From contig PWGH01000293.1 in NCBI GenBank assembly GCA_003555285.1, forward strand, positions 1 through 5,778: a DNA stretch of 5,778 nucleotides, read 5' to 3'. Numbering within the stretch: the stretch's first letter is position 1; each line of letters opens with the position of its first letter. The notes under the pieces were generated by a model that was not told where the DNA came from, did not search any database, and worked only from the letters and a program-made list of their open reading frames with translations. The position numbers and the translations under genes are program-made. The stretch comes from Thioalkalivibrio sp. (GTDB taxonomy: Bacteria; Pseudomonadota; Gammaproteobacteria; Ectothiorhodospirales; Ectothiorhodospiraceae). Below are positions 1-5,778 of the stretch, one piece after another.

Positions 1-1
1 G

Positions 2-175
2 CAGAACGAGCCGCTGTTGGTGGAAGTCAGTTACGGGGTCGTGAAGGAAGTGTACGACCAGGGCCCCGGCTATTGGGACCAGGCGCTGCATTGGCATGAA
101 GGGCCGTTCAACCCTCAGGGATGGATGGTGGATGTGCTGGTGAAGTCGGTCCGTGCGAGTGCTCCACAGACATGA
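2..175 (+). CDS. 3' end of a polysaccharide-locus protein, possibly ATP-grasp-like (partial)
   Basis: The frame is open from the left edge and ends at TGA 173-175, leaving 57 C-terminal residues. Codon third positions are mostly G or C, as in a real gene of this genome. Visible text includes LLVEVSYGVVKEVYD, then PGYWDQALHWHEGPFNPQGW and a short tail ending in APQT. The E-x-S-Y strand followed by an aromatic PGYWD...L.WHEG...P..WM block resembles, from memory, the C-terminal end of ATP-grasp-type proteins found in LPS and exopolysaccharide clusters. In such enzymes an E-x-N/S strand helps bind metal-ATP. Only the tail is visible, so the catalytic core cannot be checked, and the family call is weak. 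That it is a coding tail is fairly secure. The next gene follows after about 88 nt on the same strand, which suggests a shared transcript and a role in the same surface-glycan pathway. Confidence 0.6.
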   Translation, partial: QNEPLLVEVSYGVVKEVYDQGPGYWDQALHWHEGPFNPQGWMVDVLVKSVRASAPQT

Positions 176-263
176 CGCACAGGGTTTTTCATGCCTCCCG
201 TTCCCGCTGCTCCCACCTTGATGATGCTTGGCCGCGCATGTCCGCATTCGTGGCTGTAACCGC

Positions 264-1397
264 ATGCTGCTGAATGACGCGAAGCAGTTCCTCGCCCCCT
301 GCTACCGCAACCTGGGTGGCTGGCGTACGCGACGCAAGCTGCTGGTGATCGAGAGCGACGACTGGGGCAGTATCCGCATGCCCTCGCGGGCGGTGTACGA
401 ACGGTGTTTGCGGGCAGGATATCCCGTCGATCAGACCTGGTTCGAGCGCTACGGCTCCTTGCTCAGCGAGGATGACCTGGAGCTGCTGTTTGCGTTGCTG
501 ACATCGTTCTCGGACTCTCAGGGCCGGCACCCGGTGATCACCGCGAATGTGATTGTCGGCAATCCCGACTTCGATGCGATCGAGGCGAGCGGCCGTAGCC
601 GATATCACCATGAGCCAATCACGGAGACGTTCAAGCGTTACCCGAAGCACGGGCGTTGCTTTGACCTCTGGACCGAAGGCCGGAAGCAGGGCGTCTTCTT
701 CCCGCAGTTTCATGGCCGGGAGCACTTGAACGTGGGGCTCTTCATGGAGGCGCTGCAGCAGGGGGATCCGGTCGCGCAGTTCGCGTTCGAGCAGCGGATG
801 CCGGGTTGTATACCGAAGGGGCGTGAGCGCCGCCCGAACCTGTTCGTGGAGGCCACGCGGTTTCGCTCGGTGGCCGAGAAGGAGACCGTCCGTCAGGCCC
901 AGCTGGAGGGCTTGCGGCTCTTTGAGGAGCTGTTCGGCTTCCGCTCCCGGACACTCATTCCAACAAACTACGTCTGGAGCCGGGACTTCAATCGGGATGT
1001 TGCCGAGGCAGGTGTGGAGGCCTTCCAGGGCTCGCGCGTGATGAAGGAACAGCAGACCAATGGCAGCAGTGTGCCGGTGAAGCGTGCCCTCGGTGAACGG
1101 AATGAATTGGGGCAGACCTATCTGGTGCGCAACGCGAGCTTCGAGCCCTCGCAGAGCCAGGAGCCCCGCATGCGCTCTGCGGAGCGTTGCGTGCGGGAGA
1201 TTGGCGTCGCCTTCCGGATGCAAAAACCCGCGGTGATCTCCAGCCATCGGCTTAACTACTGCGGATTCATCGACGAAGCCAACCGGGATCAGAACCTCGA
1301 GGCGCTGCGTTTCCTGCTGACCACCGTGCTGCGCAAGTGGCCGGATGTGGAGTTTGTGACTTCTGAGGAGTTGCTGGACATCGTGAAGGGCGGATGA
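264..1397 (+). CDS. Polysaccharide deacetylase-like protein (divergent NodB-type fold)
   Basis: Predicted cytoplasmic carbohydrate deacetylase-like enzyme of 377 aa; no signal peptide or membrane segment is visible. Residues 26-36 carry LLVIESDDWGS, matching the Asp-Asp metal/base motif near the N-terminus of NodB-type deacetylases. An H-x3-H pair (FHGREH, His150 and His154) has the spacing of the second zinc-binding motif. Near the C-terminus SSHRLNY (His328) fits the late catalytic His motif. It is longer than a bare NodB domain, with an insert-rich middle (about residues 80-145) and a C-terminal helix ending EFVTSEELLDIV. Start choice: the open frame runs back to TTG 228, but ATG 264 is the first ATG and gives a sensible N-terminus (MLLNDAKQF). 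Neither start has a strong Shine-Dalgarno. Context suggests it acts on a nucleotide- or lipid-linked glycan precursor or an assembled polymer, but the substrate is unknown. The deacetylase-superfamily assignment is fairly good; true deacetylase activity is inferred. Confidence 0.82.
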   Translation: MLLNDAKQFLAPCYRNLGGWRTRRKLLVIESDDWGSIRMPSRAVYERCLRAGYPVDQTWFERYGSLLSEDDLELLFALLTSFSDSQGRHPVITANVIVGNPDFDAIEASGRSRYHHEPITETFKRYPKHGRCFDLWTEGRKQGVFFPQFHGREHLNVGLFMEALQQGDPVAQFAFEQRMPGCIPKGRERRPNLFVEATRFRSVAEKETVRQAQLEGLRLFEELFGFRSRTLIPTNYVWSRDFNRDVAEAGVEAFQGSRVMKEQQTNGSSVPVKRALGERNELGQTYLVRNASFEPSQSQEPRMRSAERCVREIGVAFRMQKPAVISSHRLNYCGFIDEANRDQNLEALRFLLTTVLRKWPDVEFVTSEELLDIVKGG

Positions 1398-1485
1398 CGG
1401 CCGCGCGGCGGGCGATGGCGGTTACCTGGGCGGCCTGGATCAGTGGTGCGTTCGGGAGACGTGGGTCGGATCAACGGCGAGCCTT

Positions 1486-1492
1486 GGAGTGA
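1486..1492 (+). promoter_or_regulatory. Ribosome binding site that sets the start of the DUF218 gene
   Basis: GGAGTGA lies 8 nt upstream of ATG 1501 and is a near match to the Shine-Dalgarno consensus GGAGGTGA. The alternative in-frame GTG at 1489 sits inside this motif and would have no properly spaced ribosome binding site of its own, so ATG 1501 is preferred. Confidence 0.6.
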
Positions 1493-1500
1493 GCGACCGA

Positions 1501-2277
1501 ATGCTGGACGTCATAAAACCAATCGTGGGGGCGTTTTCGATGCCCCTGGCGCTGGCCTTTGTGTTGGTGCTGCTAGGAGGGCTGTTGCTGCTGTTTCGGT
1601 GGCGGATTCTCGGCCGGTTGCTTGTGGCGTTCGCCGTTGCCTTCATCTTCCTCGCATCCTGGCCTCCGGTGGCGGAGCGGGTGCTGGAGCCGTTGGAATG
1701 GTCGTATGCGCCTTTGTCGGACCCAGCGGGGCTCTCGGGAGTCTCGGCGGTTGTCGTGCTGGGCGCTGGGTGGCGTCCGGAGTGGCAGGCGCCCGCATCG
1801 ATTCGGTTGGGTAACACTTCGGCGCTGCGGTTGTTGGAGGGCCTTCGGTTGGTCGAGGCACTGCCCGAAGCTCGCCTGGTGGTGAGCGGGGCGAGCCGAA
1901 GCCGGGACCGGATGCCGGTGGCGGCGGGTTACGCGGAGGCTGCGCAGGAGCTGGGGGTGGATCCGTCGCGCATCTTGGTGCTGGATACGCCGGTGGATAC
2001 CGCGCAAGAGGCCTACGCGGTGCGCGAGGCTCTGGGCGAGGGAGCGCGATTGCTCCTTGTCACGTCTGCCTCGCACATGCGCCGAGCCGTGCGGCACTTC
2101 GAGCGCGTGGGGCTCGATCCGATTCCTGCTCCCACCCAGTTCACCACCGGCACGCGGCCGGTGTACACGCTGTCGTATTGGTTGCCCTCCGCCGGGAATC
2201 TGGAGAAGACGGAGCGGGCGATCAAGGAATACCTGGGGATGCTGGCGTTGGAGCTGGACCATTGGGGGAAGGAGTAG
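1501..2277 (+). CDS. DUF218 / ElyC-SanA-YdcF family inner-membrane protein
   Basis: A 258-aa protein, close to the length of E. coli ElyC. Two hydrophobic segments (about residues 12-32 and 37-54) are joined by a short basic turn (RWRILGR), giving an N-terminal membrane hairpin. The soluble DUF218 domain follows from about residue 80. Its hallmark pieces are visible: the first strand SAVVVLGAG (82-90), ARLVVSGAS (about 125-132), SRILVLDTPVDTAQEA in the middle, and LLLVTSASHMRRA (184-196), the conserved TS..H..RA signature. Family members such as ElyC and SanA are linked to envelope integrity and to peptidoglycan/lipid-carrier metabolism; the biochemical activity is not settled. In a polysaccharide locus a role at the undecaprenyl-phosphate carrier or in the periplasm is plausible but inferred. 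It starts 103 nt after the deacetylase-like gene, so co-transcription is likely. The family call is strong; equivalence to ElyC itself is not proven. Confidence 0.9.
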   Translation: MLDVIKPIVGAFSMPLALAFVLVLLGGLLLLFRWRILGRLLVAFAVAFIFLASWPPVAERVLEPLEWSYAPLSDPAGLSGVSAVVVLGAGWRPEWQAPASIRLGNTSALRLLEGLRLVEALPEARLVVSGASRSRDRMPVAAGYAEAAQELGVDPSRILVLDTPVDTAQEAYAVREALGEGARLLLVTSASHMRRAVRHFERVGLDPIPAPTQFTTGTRPVYTLSYWLPSAGNLEKTERAIKEYLGMLALELDHWGKE

Positions 2278-2287
2278 GAACCGGCTG

Positions 2288-2364
2288 TGTGGGAGCGGCT
2301 TCCAGCCGCGATTCAGCGGTGGGCGAGGTGCCCAGGGCCATCGCGGCCAGAGGCCGCTCCTACA
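2288..2364. repeat. REP doublet (REPIN-like element) with central hairpin
   Basis: Two 25-nt arms lie in inverted orientation, at 2288-2312 and 2340-2364. Read in the same sense they agree at 21 of 25 positions, with the shared cores GGAGCGGC and GCCGCGAT. Each arm is a hairpin: GCGGCT-TCC-AGCCGC (2295-2309) and GCGGCC-AGA-GGCCGC (2343-2357). The difference in the last stem pair (T-A versus C-G) is compensatory, so the stem is preserved. The 27-nt spacer holds a third small hairpin, TGGGC-GAGGT-GCCCA (2320-2334), at the centre. The layout matches REPINs mobilised in trans by RAYT (REP-associated Y1/TnpA_REP) transposases in gammaproteobacteria. It begins 10 nt after the DUF218 stop codon, so it may also stabilise the upstream mRNA or attenuate transcription. 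No U-tract follows, so it is not a classical terminator. Confidence 0.85.
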
Positions 2365-2428
2365 GTGCCCCGATCGTCGCATGTGAGACCACCTGGTTTG
2401 GTACTGCTCTGATACCCTGACACCCCTA

Positions 2429-5400
2429 ATGCGCTCTCTGTTTCCCATCTCGATTCGATCCGCTCTCGGCCCGCGAGCCTTCGTGGTGTTGCTGTTGTTT
2501 TGGCTCTCGGCCGCGGTCCACGCGGGCGGGTTCGCGCTGCAGATCAATGATGTCAGCGGGCTGGACGAGCCCTGGCCATTGATTGCCGGGCTGCCGTTTC
2601 CGGAGGGCGCGGTGCGCGACAGCGAGCGGATCCGGATCGTCGATGCACAGGGCGCGACGCTGCCGGCGCAGGTGGATGTGGCCGCCACCTGGCGGGATGG
2701 CAGCATCCGGTGGGCGCTGGCCGGGTTCACCGCAAGCCCGCAGAGTGCGTATCGGGTGGAGTTCGGTGCCGACGCGGACGCCGCGCGCGCCGCTTCGGCC
2801 CGTGAATCGGCCCGGTTGCAACTCGAACAGCGCGATGGCCTGCTGCTGGTGGATACGGGTGCCGCGGTCTACGAGTTCCTGCCGGACCGCCTGTTGCCGG
2901 AGCATGCCCGCATGGGCATGGCCTGGGTGATCGCCGGTTCCGGTGACGGGGCCTACCTGGTGGACAACCGCGGCCGCGTCGCGCGCGTTGCCGGGGCCGG
3001 CGCCGAGGTCGAAACGGAGATCGTCAAGCAGGGTCCGGAGCGCGCGGTGGTGCGGCGCGAGGGCTGGTACGTCACCGAAGACGGGCAGCGGCTCGCACGC
3101 GCGGTGGCGTGGTTCTACTTTGCCGCGGGCAGCCCGGGGGTGCGGGTCACCCACTCGCTGATCTTCACCGAGGATACCAACGAGACCTGGGTGCGGGACT
3201 ACGGGTTGGAACTGCGCTCGGCGCGTACGCCGCGTTACGCGGTGTTTCCCCTCGGCGAAGCCGGGCAACCGGCCGTGGCGCTGAAGTCGATGCAGCCGGT
3301 CGAGGTCGCCGGGCGGTTTACGGCCGAGCCGGATGGCGGCGAGGTCTTCATGCTGCAGGACACGTTTCCGCACTTCCTCGAACGCGAGGCCCGTGCGGTG
3401 GTCGGGCGCGCGGTTCCGGGTAGCCGGGAACCGTACTACGAGACGCTGGAGACGGTGCCGGCGGTCGGGGACTGGGCCGATGCCCGCTTCGGCACGCACG
3501 GCCTGACCCTGGTGATGCCGTGGCTGGCGCAGCGTTTCCCGAAGGAGATCGCGTTCGGGCCGGACGGGGCGCGGGTCGCATTCTGGTCCGGTCGCAGCGG
3601 GCGTGAACTCGACTTCCGGGCCGCCACGCTGGCGGACGAGTACTGGCAGGAGTGGGCGGATAGCGCGCCGGAGGGGCGGCAGGCACTTGCGGAGGTGCCG
3701 AGCAACGCCCAGGGAGCGGCCCGCACCCACGACGTCTGGATCCTGCCGCGCTCGCTCGGCGACGACCCGCGAACGGTCGCCCGGCGTGCGAAGGCGGCGT
3801 CGCAGCCGCCGCTGGTGTTGGCGGATCCCGCGTGGCTGGCGGCGACCGAGGCGATCGGTTGGCCGATGCATCCGAGGGACGCGGCGCGGTTCCCGGAGGA
3901 AGAGGCCGTGCTCTCGGACTTTTGGGACGCGCTGATGGCGCGTTATGAAGGTCTGCGGCGCACGGGGTTTATCGCTTGGGGTGATCCGCCGCACATTCGG
4001 GGGGCCGGGAGCGAGTTCTTCCGGGTCTCCGGCCAGGTGGATTACGGTCTGCGGCGACATGTCTGGGGCCTGTATGCACGGAGCGGCGACCGCGGCTACT
4101 ACGACTACGGTGCCCGCTTCAACCGATTCTCCGGTGACTGGTCTCTGGTACATGAGGATGCGGGGGACAAAGCCAGGGGCGAGATGACCACCGCCCAACC
4201 GCTCTCCGACTTTTGGGAGCGACCCTTATATTGGGGAACCCAAAGCGCATTGGAGCCTGCCGGCGGTAATACAGGCCACGACATCGTGAACTGGCTGTTG
4301 GAGTACTACCTAACGGGCGACGAACATCCACTTGAGTTGGCCCGTATGCACGGTGAGGTGTTTAAGGCCTACTGGGAGGAAGCCGCCCCGTCACGGCATC
4401 GGTACGTTGGTGCCTTCCTGATCCTGCGAGTGCTCGCAAATCTCTACGCGAGTGAGTGGGACGAGTCCTTCGGCCAGATGGCCCGGGAAATGGCCGAGAA
4501 AGTGATCGACCTCGAGAGCCCGAATGGCATCAATGACGAGATCCGCTACGGTGCCCTCTACAAGGTGGATCGCCACCTGATCTCCCTCTACTACTACTAC
4601 CGTGAAACGGGGGACGAGCGCGCCCGCGAGGCCTTCCTGCGCGGCGTGGACTACAAGTACCGGTTCAACCGGGTCAAGGGCGCCTTTTCCGGGCAGGCGT
4701 ACCCGGGCTTCCTGTTCGCAGTCGCCTATCGCTGGACCGGCGACCCGAACTATCTGCGCGTGCTGCATACCTTGGCGGACGAGCACCGGCGCTGGAATGG
4801 GCGGGCCCGGATCACCTCCCAGATGAACCCGACCATGGGGCTTCCCGCCACGCTCGGGGTGCTTGCCGAGGCGGAGGAACCGGCCACGGCCTTCCCGGTA
4901 CTCCGGCATTACGGCGTGCCGCGCGGTGCGAAGATCCTGTTCCGCAAGCCGGCGGAGCGCGCGGTAGCCATGCGCATCCATCTGCGGCTGGCAGACGGTC
5001 TCGACGAGGACGCCGCGACGAAGGCAGTGGTGTCGCGCCACGGCCCCGAGGGCGGCGGACCGCCGGTGCAGGATCTCGACTTGGAGTCCGAGCCCATGTT
5101 CCGGACCCGGTACGAAGGGCGTCGCGACCCCCGGCGGCGCGCGGTGTCATTGAGCGTTCCGGCGCAGGCGCCCGCGGGGCTGTACACGCTGGAGTTTCCG
5201 GGAGCGGAGTATGTGGACGTGCTGGACACGGAGGCCCCGGAGATCGCCGTGTACGCCCCCGAGGGGCATCGCCTGCAGGGGCCCAGCAAGATCGACTACT
5301 TCCGGGTCGCGGAGGACGCGGACAGGCTTCGCCTGTTCCTGGGTGTGCCCACCGAGGTGCGGCGCCCGGATGGCTCGGTGGCGCTGTCGGCGCAGCGCGA

Positions 5401-5778
5401 TCACATCGGCGAGCAGGAGATCCCGGTGCGCGGCCACGGCGGTGTCTGGAGCCTGGTTCCGGAGCAATCCGGCATCGTTCGGCTGTTCAACGCCGACCCC
5501 CTGTTCGCGCGGGAGCCGGAGTGGCTTATCACCGGGGCGGACTTGGAGCCGGGCCCGCGGTTCGAGGCGCCGTCCCCGAAGCAGGCCTTCGTGCCGGGCC
5601 GCGGCGAGCAGCAGGCCCTGCCCCTGCCGGACACGGAGCGGCTGCAGTTTGCGCGCGGGAGGGAGACCGCCGACGGCTACGCGCATTTTCCCGGGCCGGA
5701 AGGCACCGTCGAATTCTGGTTCCGGCCGAATTGGTCGTCGGTGGATCTCGCGTACGCGATGGGCCAGCGGTTCAACGA
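2429..5778 (+). CDS. Secreted PcRGLX/YetA-like polysaccharide lyase family protein with C-terminal LamG-like module (3' partial)
   Basis: At least 1116 residues without a stop, running off the right edge. N-terminus: arginine-bearing n-region, hydrophobic AFVVLLLFWLSAA core (residues 17-29), predicted signal peptidase I site VHA|GG after Ala32. Residues ~35-115 (PWPLIAGLPFPEGAV ... TWRDGSIRW at 87-95) resemble the N-terminal RIFT-barrel domain of PcRGLX/YetA proteins. About 120-450 is beta-rich (central sandwich) and ends in the family-like segment GAARTHDVWILP. About 510-820 is helical (GFIAWGD at 513, GNTGHDIVNWLLEYYLTGD near 617, LYYYYRETGD, MNPTMGLPATLGVL near 800) and resembles the alpha/alpha toroid. 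Known relatives include fungal exo-rhamnogalacturonan lyase (PL26), so export and glycan cleavage are inferred; substrate and catalytic residues are not assigned. Residues ~827-1070 look like extra beta modules. GTVEFWFRP at 1092 looks like the start of a LamG/concanavalin-A-like domain. The start lacks a clear Shine-Dalgarno but gives a good signal peptide. Confidence 0.85.
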   Translation, partial: MRSLFPISIRSALGPRAFVVLLLFWLSAAVHAGGFALQINDVSGLDEPWPLIAGLPFPEGAVRDSERIRIVDAQGATLPAQVDVAATWRDGSIRWALAGFTASPQSAYRVEFGADADAARAASARESARLQLEQRDGLLLVDTGAAVYEFLPDRLLPEHARMGMAWVIAGSGDGAYLVDNRGRVARVAGAGAEVETEIVKQGPERAVVRREGWYVTEDGQRLARAVAWFYFAAGSPGVRVTHSLIFTEDTNETWVRDYGLELRSARTPRYAVFPLGEAGQPAVALKSMQPVEVAGRFTAEPDGGEVFMLQDTFPHFLEREARAVVGRAVPGSREPYYETLETVPAVGDWADARFGTHGLTLVMPWLAQRFPKEIAFGPDGARVAFWSGRSGRELDFRAATLADEYWQEWADSAPEGRQALAEVPSNAQGAARTHDVWILPRSLGDDPRTVARRAKAASQPPLVLADPAWLAATEAIGWPMHPRDAARFPEEEAVLSDFWDALMARYEGLRRTGFIAWGDPPHIRGAGSEFFRVSGQVDYGLRRHVWGLYARSGDRGYYDYGARFNRFSGDWSLVHEDAGDKARGEMTTAQPLSDFWERPLYWGTQSALEPAGGNTGHDIVNWLLEYYLTGDEHPLELARMHGEVFKAYWEEAAPSRHRYVGAFLILRVLANLYASEWDESFGQMAREMAEKVIDLESPNGINDEIRYGALYKVDRHLISLYYYYRETGDERAREAFLRGVDYKYRFNRVKGAFSGQAYPGFLFAVAYRWTGDPNYLRVLHTLADEHRRWNGRARITSQMNPTMGLPATLGVLAEAEEPATAFPVLRHYGVPRGAKILFRKPAERAVAMRIHLRLADGLDEDAATKAVVSRHGPEGGGPPVQDLDLESEPMFRTRYEGRRDPRRRAVSLSVPAQAPAGLYTLEFPGAEYVDVLDTEAPEIAVYAPEGHRLQGPSKIDYFRVAEDADRLRLFLGVPTEVRRPDGSVALSAQRDHIGEQEIPVRGHGGVWSLVPEQSGIVRLFNADPLFAREPEWLITGADLEPGPRFEAPSPKQAFVPGRGEQQALPLPDTERLQFARGRETADGYAHFPGPEGTVEFWFRPNWSSVDLAYAMGQRFN

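Noticed and set aside
228..263. Extended N-terminus of the deacetylase-like protein from TTG 228
   Set aside because: No ribosome binding site is visible ahead of the TTG, and the extra 12 residues (AAHVRIRGCNR region) add no recognisable feature. ATG 264 is the simpler start, though this is not proven.
189..1247. 352-codon open frame on the minus strand
   Set aside because: It is antisense to the deacetylase-like gene, which has clear catalytic-type motifs. The minus-strand product has His/Arg/Leu-rich composition typical of shadow frames.
1398..1500. Possible small gene or regulatory RNA between the deacetylase-like and DUF218 genes
   Set aside because: Apart from the ribosome binding site at its end, I see only GC-rich sequence without a stable stem-loop, promoter or separate open frame with its own start signal.
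2288..2364. Rho-independent terminator after the DUF218 gene
   Set aside because: Strong GC hairpins are present but no T-run follows any of them. The inverted 25-nt arms fit a REP doublet better.
1573..2730. 385-codon open frame on the minus strand
   Set aside because: It covers the DUF218 gene, the REPIN and the start of the lyase-like gene in antisense. The product is low-complexity and Arg/Pro/Ser-rich, without motifs.
2426..4198. 590-codon open frame on the minus strand
   Set aside because: It lies wholly antisense to the secreted lyase-like gene. Its product is Arg/Pro/His/Gly-rich with no recognisable domain, the usual by-product of strong GC codon bias on the opposite strand. The + strand frame has a signal peptide and family motifs.

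Overview
The window is GC-rich and densely coding, with everything readable on the + strand. The most likely source is a gammaproteobacterium. The main clues are an ElyC-like DUF218 envelope protein and a REP/REPIN element whose arms follow the GGAGCGGC..GCCGCGAT pattern common in Pseudomonas and other GC-rich gammaproteobacteria. I cannot name the genus from sequence alone.

Layout: (i) 2-175 is the 3' end of a gene that enters from the left. Its tail suggests, weakly, an ATP-grasp-like protein of the sort found in surface-polysaccharide loci. (ii) 264-1397 is a divergent polysaccharide-deacetylase-like protein with an SDDWG motif, an H-x3-H pair and a late His. (iii) 1501-2277 is a two-TM DUF218 (ElyC/SanA/YdcF) protein. 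(iv) 2278-2428 is intergenic and carries a two-armed REP element (REPIN). (v) 2429 to the right edge is one uninterrupted, exported, very large protein. Its first ~820 residues look like the PcRGLX/YetA (exo-rhamnogalacturonan lyase-like, PL26-type) architecture. It continues into beta-rich C-terminal modules and the beginning of what looks like a LamG/concanavalin-A-like domain, cut by the window end. It is the largest gene here, and long antisense ORFs lie over it.

Working model (inference): this is part of an exopolysaccharide or cell-surface glycan locus. It would combine a cytoplasmic ligase-like enzyme, a carbohydrate N/O-deacetylase-like enzyme, an inner-membrane envelope factor and a secreted glycan lyase-like enzyme that could trim or release the polymer. 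Genes 1-3 are co-directional with gaps of about 90-100 nt and could be one transcript. The REPIN separates them from the lyase-like gene. I saw no tRNA, rRNA, CRISPR array, insertion sequence or phage gene.
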